Below, in pieces: positions 26,114 through 35,822 of a DNA stretch of 64,000 nucleotides. The first letter of the stretch is position 1. Each line of letters starts with the position of its first letter. The position numbers and the translations under genes are program-made. The stretch is from the NCBI RefSeq assembly GCF_023544465.1, contig NZ_JALPVL010000001.1:124001-188000 (forward strand), read 5' to 3'. This DNA is from Paractinoplanes maris. GTDB lineage: Bacteria; Actinomycetota; Actinomycetes; Mycobacteriales; Micromonosporaceae. Below the pieces are notes generated by a model. It had not been told where the DNA came from, searched no databases, and was given only the letters and a program-made list of their open reading frames with translations.

Positions 26114-27664
26114 TTAGTTCTTCTCGGCTCGGATCTTATGACCCACGCTGGTCAGGCACCGCCCGCTCGGGAGGTCGAACTTCCAGCCGTGCAGCTGACA
26201 GGTCAGGACGTTGCCGTCGACCACGCCGAACCGGCTGAGATCGGCCTTGAGGTGCGGGCAGCGCCGCTGGACGGTCCAGTCACCGAACTGCGTGTCCTCG
26301 GCCTCCACGGCCTTCTCGTGCTCGTCGTACCAGCCCTCGGCATACTGCAGGCGCTCCTCGGAGAGGCACTTGAAGAACGCGTACACGTATTCGTTGTACT
26401 GCCCGATGCGGGCGGCGGAGAAGCGGCAGCTCAGGAACAGCGAGTTGACCCAGTCGCCCTCGTCGATGTGGATCAGGTGCTCGATCAGGGCGCGGCCGGT
26501 GCGGAAGCGGTAACGCACCTTCTCGTCGTTGTAGGGGCGCACCTGCTTGCCGGGGAAGTCGACCACAATCGACTCGACGACCTTGCCGTCGGTGCCGAAC
26601 GAGTCGGTCAGGTCGAAGCGGACCGGGCCACCGACGCCCTGAGCCAGGTAGATCGACTCCTCGAGCAGCGGCTCGATGCGCTTCTTGAGCTCGCCGAGCA
26701 CGTCGATCTCGGGGTGCCGCCAGGACTCCTTCTCGGCGGCGATGACCGGGGCCTTGCGCTCGCGCATCTCCTCGAGGTGCTCGCGCTTGTGGGCGAAGAA
26801 CTCGTCGACCGGCGTGGGGTGCGTGGTCTCGGCGGACTTCTCGGACAACTCGGTCACGCTGCCCGGAAGGAGGACGATGCCGTTGGTGCCGCCGACCTTC
26901 GCGTACTCCTCCATGAACACCGACTGGTCGGGGAAGATGTTGCCCTCGTCACCGAAGATGTCGTTGAACTGCCAGAGCGAGTCGTCGAGGAAGCACGGCG
27001 GGCCGGCGATCGGGAAGACGTGGTCGGCCTTCAGGTCGTCGATGTAACGCCAGGTGCGGTCGAACTGGCGGTCGCGTTTCTGCTTGCCGAACGCGGTCTT
27101 GGCCGCCTCGGGCAGCTCGTAGACCATCGGATACCAGATCGCGCCGGAGAACTGCAGCATGTGGGCGTGCACGTGGCCGAGGTCGTTGAAGATCTGGAGG
27201 TCGGTCGGCCGGGCGTCGTTCTGATTGAGGACGCGGACGCCGTCGTGCTCGACCCAGAGTGACGAGTCGCCGATCGGGCCGTCGGTCGGGCTGATCAGCG
27301 CCTGGATCATCACCCGGAGGCCGCCGTCGAGCTCGTGCACCTCGTTCGACTTCGTCTTGAAGAAGCTGGTGAAGCCCAGGTCGCGCAGCTCGTCCTCGAG
27401 CTGACTGGTCGGGTACTCCGGGAGGAGCACCGTCGCCTTCTTGCTGATGAAGCTTTTCAGGTGCTCGGCGTCGAAGTGGTCGCGATGCAGATGCGACACG
27501 TAGAGGTAGTCGACGTCGCCCAGGGTCTCCCAGTCGAGCAGGGAGTTGTCGGGGAACGGGAACCACGAGGCGAAATACGCCGGATTGACCCACGGGTCGC
27601 ACAGAATGCTGCCGGCGGCGGTGTCGATCCGCATGCTCGCGTGCCCAGTGCCTGTGATCCGCAC
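26114..27664 (-). CDS. MBL-fold metallohydrolase fused to a C-terminal Rieske [2Fe-2S] domain
   Basis: This 516-residue protein has an N-terminal metallo-beta-lactamase fold with the metal motif HLHRDH (His58, His60, Asp62, His63). A long central region follows, and then a C-terminal Rieske domain with Cys469, His471, Cys489 and His492 ('CPH' and 'CQLHGWKFDLPSG'). The same two folds occur in CMP-Neu5Ac hydroxylase, but there the Rieske domain is N-terminal. GTG at 27664 is preferred to the upstream TTG because GGGAG is seven bases before it. It may be a redox-regulated hydrolase or monooxygenase; the substrate is unknown. It is divergent from the DUF2631 gene. Confidence 0.88.
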   Translation of the reverse strand: MRITGTGHASMRIDTAAGSILCDPWVNPAYFASWFPFPDNSLLDWETLGDVDYLYVSHLHRDHFDAEHLKSFISKKATVLLPEYPTSQLEDELRDLGFTSFFKTKSNEVHELDGGLRVMIQALISPTDGPIGDSSLWVEHDGVRVLNQNDARPTDLQIFNDLGHVHAHMLQFSGAIWYPMVYELPEAAKTAFGKQKRDRQFDRTWRYIDDLKADHVFPIAGPPCFLDDSLWQFNDIFGDEGNIFPDQSVFMEEYAKVGGTNGIVLLPGSVTELSEKSAETTHPTPVDEFFAHKREHLEEMRERKAPVIAAEKESWRHPEIDVLGELKKRIEPLLEESIYLAQGVGGPVRFDLTDSFGTDGKVVESIVVDFPGKQVRPYNDEKVRYRFRTGRALIEHLIHIDEGDWVNSLFLSCRFSAARIGQYNEYVYAFFKCLSEERLQYAEGWYDEHEKAVEAEDTQFGDWTVQRRCPHLKADLSRFGVVDGNVLTCQLHGWKFDLPSGRCLTSVGHKIRAEKN

Positions 27665-27791
27665 CGTTTCACTCCCTCGATCCAAGAACCCGACCGCATC
27701 GAAGGTACCGGGTCCGGGTTGGTGGGCCGCGCGCGGAGGCGGCGTGCGAAACTGGACGCGATAAATGGCCCTGGAGAGGAAGGACTGAGGC

Positions 27792-28025
27792 GTGGCTGCC
27801 GATCAAGATCCGGTGTATGCCCCTGACCAGCTCAAGCCGGGCAACCGCAAGCGGGGCCGCAAAGCCGCCATCGTCTGCGCCGTGATCCTGCTGATGTTCT
27901 TCTGGGGAAACCACGAGGGCAACACCGAGAACGTCTGGATCATCCTCTTCGTGGTCGGCCTGATCGGCGCGCTCATCGTCGACAGCGTGCTGCGGCGTAA
28001 CGGGCTGCGACCCGACGACCACTAG
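27792..28025 (+). CDS. DUF2631 small membrane protein (Rv2876-like)
   Basis: This 77-residue protein has a polar, Lys/Arg-rich head and two hydrophobic helices ('AAIVCAVILLMFFWGN' and 'VWIILFVVGLIGALIVDSVL') with a short loop. It matches the actinobacterial DUF2631 family, whose M. tuberculosis member Rv2876 is in the same chromosomal neighbourhood. Function is unknown. The GTG start has GAGGAAGG upstream, and a strong bidirectional terminator follows. Confidence 0.85.
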   Translation: MAADQDPVYAPDQLKPGNRKRGRKAAIVCAVILLMFFWGNHEGNTENVWIILFVVGLIGALIVDSVLRRNGLRPDDH

Positions 28026-28038
28026 CTCCGGAACACGA

Positions 28039-28066
28039 AAAAGGCCCGCGCGGACGCGGGCCTTTT
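28039..28066. terminator. Bidirectional terminator between DUF2631 and divIVA-like genes
   Basis: A perfect 12-bp stem (AAAAGGCCCGCG / CGCGGGCCTTTT) with a CGGA loop. It gives an A-run on one side and a T-run on the other, so it works for both convergent genes. Confidence 0.93.
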
Positions 28067-28077
28067 CCATGTCGTTC

Positions 28078-29268
28078 TTATCGGCGGCGGGTCAGGATGT
28101 CCTTGACCTCACGCAGGGCCGCGTCGACCTCGGCCTCGAAGTAGCCACCCGGCACCAGACCGAACTGCAGCATGTCGAGATCGTTCTCGGGTACCGGCAT
28201 CGGGCCCCGGCCGGTCATGGCGCCCAGGATGCCCTCGAAGAGCCGGTCGACCTGGGCCGGGTCGTAACCGCTGCCGAAGCGTCGCGGCTGGAACGTGCGC
28301 CGCAACTGGTCGACCCGGTAGAGCTCGCCGCCCGGCTCGCCCATCGGCGGGGGCAGCTGGGGCTGCTGCGGCTGGCCACCATACGCACCGGGCGGGCCGC
28401 TCATCGGGGCGTTGCCCATCGGCGGGCCGCCCATCGGCGGGCCACTCATCGGCGGGGCGCCGTAACCGCCGCGCGGGTCCTGCTGCTCGCGCTGCGGCAT
28501 GCGGATCTCGGCGGTCATGTCGGTCTTACCGTGCCGCCCCGCCTCGAAACCGTCGAAGCCGCCGGGCTGCGCGTCGAAGCCACCCGTGTTGTCGAAGCCG
28601 CCCGTGTTGTCGTAGCCCTGGTCGTACCCGCGCGCGTCGCGATCGTAGGACGGCGGCGCCGCCGGGCGCTGGGGCAACTGAGGCTGCGCGGGCTGGCCGT
28701 AGCCGGTCGGCTCGTCGTAGCGCCCGTAGCCCTCCGACGGCGGCATCTGGCCGCGCTGCGGGGGCTGCTGCTGGAAACGGTCGTCGCGCACCGGTGGGGC
28801 CGGCAGACGCTCGGTGGGCGGGGCCATCCGGCCACCCATGCCCTGACCGCCCATGCTCTGGCCGCCCATGCTCTGGCCGCCCATGCTCTGACCCATGCCC
28901 TGGCCACCCAGGCCGCCGCTCATCGCCGCGCCCAGGCCTTGCTTGGGGCCGCCGAAGCTGCCGGTGGAGAGACCGCCGCGCAGAGAGTCACGCATCGGGT
29001 CGGGGGCGGGCGCGCCCCGGCCGCCACGATCCTCGAGCTCGGCCAGCTGCCGCTCGACCCGGTCGAGGTGGAGGTCGACCTGCCACTCGTCGTAGCCGCC
29101 GAAGCGCACGCGGAAGACCACATCGTGCACCTCCTGGGCGCCGACGGGCGGGCCCACCTGCTCACCGGCGAGGGTGGCCTCGACGCGGTCGAGGAAGGTG
29201 TCGACCTCGTCGACCTTGTAGCCGCGGCGCAGCGCACGCCGCCGGAAACGCTGCCCCTGACTAGTCAC
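28078..29268 (-). CDS. DivIVA-domain protein with long Gly/Pro/Met-rich repeat region
   Basis: This 396-residue protein has a short DivIVA-like motif at each end. The N-terminal one is 'RGYKVDEVDTFLDRVEATLA' (residues 12-35) with a second segment near 60-80, and the C-terminal one is 'YDPAQVDRLFEGILGAM' (near residue 325). The middle 200 residues are disordered, with repeats such as SMGGQ, GGFDNT and GPPMG and many Gln/Pro. Such proteins bind membranes or poles and recruit growth machinery in actinomycetes. The GTG at 29268 has GGGAG before it; the longer frame overlaps rlmN. It lies 37 bp downstream of rlmN and is probably co-transcribed with it. Confidence 0.85.
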   Translation of the reverse strand: MTSQGQRFRRRALRRGYKVDEVDTFLDRVEATLAGEQVGPPVGAQEVHDVVFRVRFGGYDEWQVDLHLDRVERQLAELEDRGGRGAPAPDPMRDSLRGGLSTGSFGGPKQGLGAAMSGGLGGQGMGQSMGGQSMGGQSMGGQGMGGRMAPPTERLPAPPVRDDRFQQQPPQRGQMPPSEGYGRYDEPTGYGQPAQPQLPQRPAAPPSYDRDARGYDQGYDNTGGFDNTGGFDAQPGGFDGFEAGRHGKTDMTAEIRMPQREQQDPRGGYGAPPMSGPPMGGPPMGNAPMSGPPGAYGGQPQQPQLPPPMGEPGGELYRVDQLRRTFQPRRFGSGYDPAQVDRLFEGILGAMTGRGPMPVPENDLDMLQFGLVPGGYFEAEVDAALREVKDILTRRR

Positions 29269-29305
29269 AACGTCTCCCACTCCGCTCGCTGGGACCTGAG
29301 CCCAG

Positions 29306-30484
29306 TCACTGTGCCACCTCCGCTGCGGCGGCGGCGCCCCCAGCGCTCGCCTCCGTGAGCTCGCCCGCAGCCAGCTGGCCGCACGCGCCGTCGATCTCCC
29401 GGCCTCGGGTGTCGCGGACCGTCGTCGAAACTCCGGTCTCACGCAGCCGGCGGACGAACTCGCGCTCGACCGGTTTGGGGCTCGCATCCCACTTGCTGCC
29501 CGGGGTCGGGTTGAGCGGGATGAGATTCACATGCGCCAGCTTGCCGCGCAGAAGCTTGCCAAGGAGGTCGGCCCGCCAGGGCTGATCGTTGACGTCCCTG
29601 ATCAGGGCGTACTCGATCGAGATCCGGCGTCCTGTCCGGGCCGCGTATTCGAACGCGGCGTCGAGCACCTCGGCCACCTTCCAGCGCTGGTTGACGGGCA
29701 CTAGCTCATCGCGCAGATCATCATCGGGGGCATGCAGGGACAACGCAAGGGTCACGTTGAGGTCTTCGGCCGCCAACCGGCGCATCGCGGGCACGAGACC
29801 CACGGTGGAGACCGTGATGTGCCGTTGCGAAAGTCCGAGGCCCTCGGGCGCCGGGGCGGTGAGCCGGCGCACAGCCTCGATCACCCGGGGATAGTTGGCC
29901 AGCGGCTCGCCCATGCCCATGAAGACGACGCGGGACAGCCGCGGCGGTGACCCGGTGACCGCACCGCTCGCCGCCACCCCGGCCAGATAGACCACCTGGT
30001 CGACGATCTCGGCGATCGAGAGGTTGCGGGTCAGGCCCTGCTGACCGGTGGCACAGAACGGGCAGGCCATGCCGCAGCCGGCCTGGCTCGACACACACGC
30101 CGTCACCCGGTCGGGGTAGCCCATCAGGACACTTTCCACCAGCGCGCCGTCGTGCAGCCGCCACAGCGCCTTGCGGGTCGCGCCGTCGTCGCAAGCCAGC
30201 TCGCGGACCGGGGTGAGCAGCGTGGGCAGCAGGTCACCGGTGAGCCGGGCGCGCGCGGCGGCCGGCAGGTCAGTCATCTCGTCGATGTCGCGGACGAGCC
30301 GGCCGAAGTAGTGGGTGGAGAGCTGCTTGGCCCGGAACGCGGGCTCGCCGAGCGCGGTCACGGCCGCCTTGCGGGCCTCGAGATCGAGGTCGGCGAGGTG
30401 GCGCGGGGGCATCGACGGGCGGCGCCGGGTGGCTACTGCGTCGGGCTGGTCGGGGCTGGTCGGGATGACCGGAAGAATCGTCAT
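29306..30484 (-). CDS. rlmN: 23S rRNA (adenine2503-C2)/tRNA adenine37-C2 methyltransferase
   Basis: This 392-residue radical-SAM enzyme has the cluster motif CGMACPFC (CxxxCxxC) and '[20 protein letters not shown]'. The C-terminal '[17 protein letters not shown]' carries the methyl-carrying cysteine. It methylates A2503 of 23S rRNA and A37 of some tRNAs. The length is normal apart from an alanine-rich tail. It is in the cdsA-rlmN-divIVA run, consistent with mycobacterial gene order. Confidence 0.96.
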   Translation of the reverse strand: MTILPVIPTSPDQPDAVATRRRPSMPPRHLADLDLEARKAAVTALGEPAFRAKQLSTHYFGRLVRDIDEMTDLPAAARARLTGDLLPTLLTPVRELACDDGATRKALWRLHDGALVESVLMGYPDRVTACVSSQAGCGMACPFCATGQQGLTRNLSIAEIVDQVVYLAGVAASGAVTGSPPRLSRVVFMGMGEPLANYPRVIEAVRRLTAPAPEGLGLSQRHITVSTVGLVPAMRRLAAEDLNVTLALSLHAPDDDLRDELVPVNQRWKVAEVLDAAFEYAARTGRRISIEYALIRDVNDQPWRADLLGKLLRGKLAHVNLIPLNPTPGSKWDASPKPVEREFVRRLRETGVSTTVRDTRGREIDGACGQLAAGELTEASAGGAAAAAEVAQ

Positions 30485-30524
30485 GGCACAACCAGTCTCG
30501 CACGCTCGGCCGAGTACGTGCCGG

Positions 30525-31511
30525 TCACGTGTTCGCGCCGATCAGCGCGAAGAGCAGGTACGCGGTGGGAACGGCGAACAGGATGGAGTCGAGGCGGTCC
30601 ATCAGGCCACCGTGACCGGGCAGCAGATTGCTCATGTCCTTGAGACCGAGGTCACGCTTGAGCATCGACTCGGCCAGGTCACCGGCCACCGCCACCACCG
30701 AGATGAGCGCGCCGAAGAGCAGGCCCCAGTAGAAGGGGATCTCCAGCAGGAAGTGGAGCAGCAGGGCGCTGCCGATGGCCGCCGAGAGCAGCGAGCCGGC
30801 GAACCCCTCCCAGGTCTTGCCGGGACTGATCGAGGGGGCCATCTTGTGCTTGCCGAAGAAGACGCCGACCGCGTAGCCGCCGGTGTCGGAAAGCACAACG
30901 GCCAGCAGCGTGCAGAGGACCCGCCAGCGGCCGTCCTCGCCCGCGTCGGGCAGTTGCAGCAGCACGCCGAAGCTGAGCAGGAACGGTACGTAGATCGCGA
31001 TCATGACGCTGGCCACCAGGTCGCGACGGAACGCGGCCGCGCCGTCGGCGATGCGCCAGATCACCGCGGCGGCGATCGTCACCAGCAGCCCCAGCAGCAG
31101 CGCGTCGGGGCCGTCGTGCCAGGCCAGGCCCACCATCAGCAGGGAGCCGGCGATCAGCGGGATCAGCGGGGCGTCGGCGCCCGCGGCGCGCAGGGCGCGG
31201 ACCATCTCGTAGACGCCGACGGCCGAGGCGACCGCGATCACCCCGAGGAACGCGTCGGGCCAGATGACCAGCGAGCCCAGGACGACCAGCACCAGGCCGA
31301 CACCGACGCCGATGGCGGCGGGAAGGTTGCGGCCGGCCCGGCCGCCGGCGCGTCGTTTGCCCGGTTTCTGCTCGGTCGTGGGGGTCGGGGTGGGGGTGGG
31401 GGTGGGAACCAGGGGAAGCTGGCTCGTCTGGGCGTCCTCGCCCGCGTGCCAGGCCGGCACGCCTGTGTCGTCGCCGGCGCTCCGCCCGGCACGCGGATCG
31501 AGGTAGGACAT
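30525..31511 (-). CDS. cdsA: Phosphatidate cytidylyltransferase
   Basis: This 328-residue membrane enzyme makes CDP-diacylglycerol for phospholipid synthesis. The first 60 residues are polar and include a Pro-Thr repeat (about '[10 protein letters not shown]'), encoded by a GGGGGT-like tract near 31380-31405. Eight hydrophobic helices follow, and the C-terminal signature is '[20 protein letters not shown]'. The '[13 protein letters not shown]' segment is also typical. Its ATG overlaps the frr stop (TGATG), placing it in the tsf-pyrH-frr-cdsA group. Confidence 0.95.
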   Translation of the reverse strand: MSYLDPRAGRSAGDDTGVPAWHAGEDAQTSQLPLVPTPTPTPTPTTEQKPGKRRAGGRAGRNLPAAIGVGVGLVLVVLGSLVIWPDAFLGVIAVASAVGVYEMVRALRAAGADAPLIPLIAGSLLMVGLAWHDGPDALLLGLLVTIAAAVIWRIADGAAAFRRDLVASVMIAIYVPFLLSFGVLLQLPDAGEDGRWRVLCTLLAVVLSDTGGYAVGVFFGKHKMAPSISPGKTWEGFAGSLLSAAIGSALLLHFLLEIPFYWGLLFGALISVVAVAGDLAESMLKRDLGLKDMSNLLPGHGGLMDRLDSILFAVPTAYLLFALIGANT

Positions 31512-32068
31512 CAGACTTCGAGCAGCTCGGCTTCCTTGTGCTTGACGAGCTCGTCGACGACGGACACGTACTTGTGCGTCGTGTCGTCGAGCTCTTTCTC
31601 GGCGCGGCGGCCGTCGTCCTCGCCGGCCTCGCCGTCCTTGACCAGACGGTCGAGCTGCTCCTTGGCCTTGCGGCGGACGTTGCGGATGGCCACCCGGCCC
31701 TCCTCCGCCTTGCCGCGCGCCACCTTGATCATCTCTCGGCGGCGCTCCTCGGTCATCTGCGGCAGGTGGATGCGCAGCTGGGTGCCCTCGTTGTTGGGGT
31801 TGACCCCGAGGTCCGAGTCGCGGATCGCCCGCTCGATGGGACCGAGCTGGGTCGCGTCGTAGGGCTTCACGATGACCATGCGCGGCTCCGGGACGCCGAC
31901 CGAGGCCATCTGCGTCACCGGCGTGGGCGCGCCGTAGTAGTCCACCAGGATCTTGGAGAACATGGCGGGAGTGGCTCGGCCCGTACGGATCGCGGCGAAC
32001 TCCTCCTTGGCGTGCTCGACCGCGCTCTCCATCTTTTCTTCGGCCTCGAAGAGGGTCTCGTCGATCAC
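31511..32068 (-). CDS. frr: Ribosome recycling factor
   Basis: This 185-residue protein splits post-termination ribosomes with EF-G. It has the canonical sequence of the family, including '[19 protein letters not shown]', '[17 protein letters not shown]', '[20 protein letters not shown]' and the C-terminal helix '[21 protein letters not shown]'. The length is exactly typical. It lies 53 bp after pyrH and overlaps the cdsA start. Confidence 0.97.
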   Translation of the reverse strand: MIDETLFEAEEKMESAVEHAKEEFAAIRTGRATPAMFSKILVDYYGAPTPVTQMASVGVPEPRMVIVKPYDATQLGPIERAIRDSDLGVNPNNEGTQLRIHLPQMTEERRREMIKVARGKAEEGRVAIRNVRRKAKEQLDRLVKDGEAGEDDGRRAEKELDDTTHKYVSVVDELVKHKEAELLEV

Positions 32069-32121
32069 CGGCTCTTCTCGCCTCCTTGCTTTCTTCGGTG
32101 GTGCGGGGACGGTTGGGGAGA

Positions 32122-32883
32122 TCAGGCGGTGATCAGAGTGCCGATCTTCTCGCCGCTGACCGCGCGGACGATGGTGTCGTCGCCCTGAGCGCCGAAGACC
32201 AGCATGGGCAGGTTGTTCTCCTCACAGAGGCTGAAGGCGGCCTGATCGGCCACCCGCAGACCCTGCTGGATCACGTCCTGGAAAGTGATGCGGTCGAGCT
32301 TCTTGGCATCGGGGTCGATGCGCGGGTCGGCGGTGTAGACGCCGTCGACACCGTTCTTGCTCATCAGCACGACGTCCGCGTGGATCTCGAGGGCGCGCTG
32401 GGCGGTGACGGTGTCGGTGGAGAAATACGGCATGCCGGCGCCGGCGCCGAAGATGACGGCGCGCCCCTTCTCGAGGTGGCGGATGGCCCGCAGCGGGATG
32501 TAGGGCTCGGCGACCTGGGCCATCGTGATGGCGGTCTGCACGCGGGTCTCGATGCCCTCCTTCTCCAGGAAGTCCTGGAGGGCCAGGCCGTTCATGACCG
32601 TGCCGAGCATGCCCATGTAGTCGGCGCGGTTGCGGTCCATGCCGCGTTTCTGCAGCTCGGCGCCGCGGAAGAAGTTGCCGCCGCCGACGACCACGGCGAC
32701 CTGGATGCCGCGACGGATCACGGTGGCGATCTGCCGGGCGATGCCCTGCACGATGTCGGGGTCCACACCGACCGCGCCGCCGCCGAACACCTCGCCGGAA
32801 AGCTTCAGGACGACCCGCCTGGGCCGCGTGGACGGCGAGGTCGGATCGTCAACCGGGACTGCCTGCTCGGTCACCATCGTCAT
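32122..32883 (-). CDS. pyrH: UMP kinase
   Basis: This 253-residue protein of the amino-acid-kinase fold phosphorylates UMP. It shows '[12 protein letters not shown]' near residue 25, '[15 protein letters not shown]', '[18 protein letters not shown]', '[14 protein letters not shown]' and '[16 protein letters not shown]'. ATG at 32883 is preferred; ATGs at 32904 and 32877 are alternatives. It follows tsf after a probable terminator hairpin and precedes frr, the normal bacterial order. Confidence 0.96.
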   Translation of the reverse strand: MTMVTEQAVPVDDPTSPSTRPRRVVLKLSGEVFGGGAVGVDPDIVQGIARQIATVIRRGIQVAVVVGGGNFFRGAELQKRGMDRNRADYMGMLGTVMNGLALQDFLEKEGIETRVQTAITMAQVAEPYIPLRAIRHLEKGRAVIFGAGAGMPYFSTDTVTAQRALEIHADVVLMSKNGVDGVYTADPRIDPDAKKLDRITFQDVIQQGLRVADQAAFSLCEENNLPMLVFGAQGDDTIVRAVSGEKIGTLITA

Positions 32884-32929
32884 GAGACCCGCCTTCCCTT
32901 CCATGCTCAGCAGAGACCTTATGGGAGAA

Positions 32930-32963
32930 GGAGGCCGGACGCAGAATCGCGTACCCGGCCTCC
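32930..32963 (-). terminator. Terminator hairpin after tsf
   Basis: A 9-bp perfect stem (GGAGGCCGG / CCGGCCTCC) with a 16-base loop lies between the tsf stop and the pyrH start. It probably separates the rpsB-tsf transcript from pyrH-frr-cdsA, perhaps with read-through. Confidence 0.6.
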
Positions 32964-32985
32964 CCTGCCTCCAACGGCGGCCCGG

Positions 32986-33816
32986 TTACTCCTGGCCGAC
33001 CTCGAACCGGACGAAGCGGGTGATGTTGACCCCGGCCTCCGTCGCGATCTGCTTCACGGTCTTCTTGTTGTCGAGGACCGAGGACTGCTCGAGCAGGACG
33101 TAGTCCTTGAAGAAGGAGTTCACCCGGCCCTCAACGATCTTGGGCAGAGCCTTTTCGGGCTTGCCCTCCTCCTTGGCCGTCTCCTCGGCGATGCGGCGCT
33201 CCGACTCGACAACGTCGGCCGGCACCTCGTCGCGGGTGAGGTAACGCGGACGCATGGCGGCGATCTGCATGCCGATGCTGCGGGCGTCGTCCTCGCCGGC
33301 CTCGTCGCTCTTGCCCTCGTACTGCACGAGGACGCCGACCTGCGGCGGCAGGTCCTGCGCCTTGCGGTGCAGGTAGACCGCGACGGTGCCGTCGACGATC
33401 ACGAAGCGGTTCAGGACGATCTTCTCGCCGATCTTGGCCGAGTACTCCTGAATCGTGTCGGCGACCGTCTTGCCGTCGGGCAGCGTGGCCTCCAGCAGAG
33501 CGGCGGCGTCGGCGATCTTGTTCTGCTCGCCGAGCTCGACCAGCTGCTGACCCAGCGCGACGAAGTCGGGGGTCTTGGCCACGAAGTCGGTCTCGCAGTT
33601 GAGTTCGAGCAGCGCGTTGCCGGAGTGGCTCACGATGCCGTTGGCCGCGGTGCGGCCGGCACGCTTGCCGACGTCCTTGGCGCCCTTGATGCGCAGGAAC
33701 TCGACAGCCTTGTCGAAGTCGCCGTCCGCCTCGTCCAGCGCCTTCTTGCAGTCCATCATGCCGGCACCGGTCAGGTCGCGGAGCTTCTTGACGTCCGCGG
33801 CGGTGTAGTTAGCCAT
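32986..33816 (-). CDS. tsf: Elongation factor Ts
   Basis: This 276-residue nucleotide-exchange factor for EF-Tu has the N-terminal UBA-like domain '[20 protein letters not shown]' and '[20 protein letters not shown]'. The core begins at '[18 protein letters not shown]' and ends with '[14 protein letters not shown]'. The length is normal for actinobacteria. It is in the universal rpsB-tsf order with a 32-bp gap. Confidence 0.97.
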   Translation of the reverse strand: MANYTAADVKKLRDLTGAGMMDCKKALDEADGDFDKAVEFLRIKGAKDVGKRAGRTAANGIVSHSGNALLELNCETDFVAKTPDFVALGQQLVELGEQNKIADAAALLEATLPDGKTVADTIQEYSAKIGEKIVLNRFVIVDGTVAVYLHRKAQDLPPQVGVLVQYEGKSDEAGEDDARSIGMQIAAMRPRYLTRDEVPADVVESERRIAEETAKEEGKPEKALPKIVEGRVNSFFKDYVLLEQSSVLDNKKTVKQIATEAGVNITRFVRFEVGQE

Positions 33817-33848
33817 GACTCTCTCTCGATGTCAGCTTCGTCGGAGAA

Positions 33849-34823
33849 TTACTCGGCGGGAGCCGCGGCGGCCGGCACGGGCTCGGCCTCGGGGGCCGCG
33901 GCGGCCGGAGCCTCAGCAGCCGGAGCCTCAGCGGCGGGCGCCTCGGCAGCGGGAGCCTCAGCGGCCGGAGCCTCGGCAGCGGGAGCCTCGGTGGCCGTAG
34001 CCTCAGCGGCAGGCGCCTCGGCGGCCTTCTTCTCGGCGCCCTCGTACAGGTCGCGCTCCCACTCGGGCAGCGGCTCGCCGGCGGCGACGGTGCCCGGCTC
34101 GGGCTTCTCGTCGGCGCCGCCACGGCCACGGCCGGAACGGGCGATCAGACCATCGGCGACGGCGGCGGCGATGACCTTGGTCAGCAGCTCGGCCGAGCGG
34201 ATCGCGTCGTCGTTGCCCGGGATCGGGAAGTCGACCTCGTCCGGGTCACAGTTGGTGTCCAGCACCGCGATGACCGGGATGCCCAGCTTACGGGCCTCGT
34301 CGACCGCGATGTGCTCCTTCTTGGTGTCCACGACCCAGATCGCCGACGGCGTCCTGGTCATGTCCCGGAGGCCACCGAGGGTCTTGGTGAGCTTGGTCTT
34401 CTCGCGGTAGAGCTGCAGGGTCTCCTTCTTGGTGTACCCGGCGGCGGTGCCGGTCAGGTCACCCAGAGCCTCGAGCTCCTTCATGCGCTGCAGCCGCTTG
34501 TAGACGGTCTGGAAGTTGGTGAGCATGCCGCCCAGCCAACGGTGGTTCACGTACGGCTGGCCGACCCGCGTCGCCTGCTCGGCGATGGCCTCCTGCGCCT
34601 GCTTCTTGGTACCGACGAAGAGGATGTGGCCACCCTCGGCGACGGTGTCCCGCACGTAGGCGTACGCCTTCTCGATGTACTCGAGCGTCTGGCGCAGGTC
34701 GATGATGTAGATGCCGTTACGCTCGGTGAAGATGAAGCGCTTCATCTTCGGGTTCCAGCGCCGGGTCTGGTGCCCGAAGTGGACACCGCTCTCCAGCAGC
34801 TGACGCATGGTCACGACGGCCAT
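33849..34823 (-). CDS. rpsB: 30S ribosomal protein S2 with Ala/Glu-rich C-terminal extension
   Basis: The S2 core (about residues 1-230) is canonical: '[20 protein letters not shown]', '[20 protein letters not shown]', '[14 protein letters not shown]', '[20 protein letters not shown]'. After residue 255 the 324-residue protein continues with about 65 residues made of repeated Ala-Ala-Glu-Ala-Pro units, encoded by 15-bp repeats at about 33895-34030. Such tails are common in Micromonosporaceae and Streptomyces S2 but are variable and probably disordered. It is first in the rpsB-tsf operon. Confidence 0.97.
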   Translation of the reverse strand: MAVVTMRQLLESGVHFGHQTRRWNPKMKRFIFTERNGIYIIDLRQTLEYIEKAYAYVRDTVAEGGHILFVGTKKQAQEAIAEQATRVGQPYVNHRWLGGMLTNFQTVYKRLQRMKELEALGDLTGTAAGYTKKETLQLYREKTKLTKTLGGLRDMTRTPSAIWVVDTKKEHIAVDEARKLGIPVIAVLDTNCDPDEVDFPIPGNDDAIRSAELLTKVIAAAVADGLIARSGRGRGGADEKPEPGTVAAGEPLPEWERDLYEGAEKKAAEAPAAEATATEAPAAEAPAAEAPAAEAPAAEAPAAEAPAAAAPEAEPVPAAAAPAE

Positions 34824-35005
34824 GGTGGGTTACTCCCTGTGGTCCCTGGTTGTCACGCTCGCCGGCGGCAAGCGTCCTGGTGCCCGGTCGGCGGCCACGG
34901 TCGGACCCGAGTTGATCGAGACCAGGGAGGGCCGTCGCTGCAGGCCTGTGAAGGACCTGACAGAGGGCACGCGAGGTCGACCGCACTGGGCGGTCGCCAT
35001 CAACC

Positions 35006-35011
35006 AGCATA
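35006..35011 (-). promoter_or_regulatory. Candidate -10 element of rpsB-tsf
   Basis: TATGCT on the minus strand lies 183 bp upstream of the rpsB start, within a 210-bp gene-free region. A poor -35 (GAAACT) is about 18 bases further upstream. The long 5' leader could hold S2 autoregulation, which is common for rpsB. I see no defined leader fold. Confidence 0.35.
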
Positions 35012-35033
35012 CGCCAAGCTTCGCCGACGAGTT

Positions 35034-35666
35034 TCAGGCGACTGCCAGGCCGGCCGCGACCAGCAGAATCAGGCCCGCCGGGAGGTACGCGACCGGTGGG
35101 CGCAGCCAGGCCTCACGAGCGATCGGACCGCCGCGGGCCACCGCGAACAAGCCGATGCCGGTGAGAGTGAAGCCGAGGGTGAGCAGGACCGCGGGGACGA
35201 TGCCGCGGGCGGTCGGGTCGCCGGTGAAGGTGGCGTCAACCAGCAGCCGGACGACCGGGATCATCAGGACGACCATGACGATCGCGACGATGAACGACGT
35301 GACCGGACGACGGGTCTGATAGACGCTTTCCTTGCGCTCGCGGTCGGGAATCACCGGCGGGACCAGCGCGGTCGGCTCGGCCATGGGTGGCGGTACGGCG
35401 TCGCTGGTGGGCCGGATCGTCGGGTACTCGGGACCGCGTACCGGGACGCGCACGTCGGACTCGGGCGCACGGGCGTGGCTGCCGGCCGTGGTGACCGGGC
35501 GCTGCTCCGGGAGCCGGAAGGCACCGCTGGGCCGCTCATGGATGCCCGAGTCGTAGGGGTTGGCCGGGATCGAGCCCGACACCTCCGACTCGAGTGAACG
35601 GGAGTACTGGCCCTGCCCGGCATACCAACTGGGCTCGGCGTCATCGGCGTAACGGCGTCCTTCCAC
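35034..35666 (-). CDS. Conserved actinobacterial membrane protein, unknown function
   Basis: This 210-residue protein has a polar, disordered N-terminal half ('DDAEPSWYAGQGQYSRSLES' near the start, many Pro/Arg) and three hydrophobic helices in the last 85 residues: 'SFIVAIVMVVLMIPVVRLLV', 'VPAVLLTLGFTLTGIGLFA' and 'VAYLPAGLILLVAAGLAV'. The GTG start at 35666 is chosen from codon pattern; the much longer open frame upstream is a shadow of yifB and dprA. It is divergent from yraN with about 150 bp between. I do not recognise a named family. Confidence 0.72.
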   Translation of the reverse strand: MEGRRYADDAEPSWYAGQGQYSRSLESEVSGSIPANPYDSGIHERPSGAFRLPEQRPVTTAGSHARAPESDVRVPVRGPEYPTIRPTSDAVPPPMAEPTALVPPVIPDRERKESVYQTRRPVTSFIVAIVMVVLMIPVVRLLVDATFTGDPTARGIVPAVLLTLGFTLTGIGLFAVARGGPIAREAWLRPPVAYLPAGLILLVAAGLAVA

Positions 35667-35822
35667 GATCTCGAAACTTAGGTGACGGCGGACACGGACG
35701 CCACCGCAGGACCCATAACACACCTGGACGGTGACAGAGCGGCTTTCCACAATCGCGCTCCGTCCACAGATCTGGCGACCGGCCGGGTGCGCGGCTCGTC
35801 CGGGCGGGCCAGGTTGTCCGGC

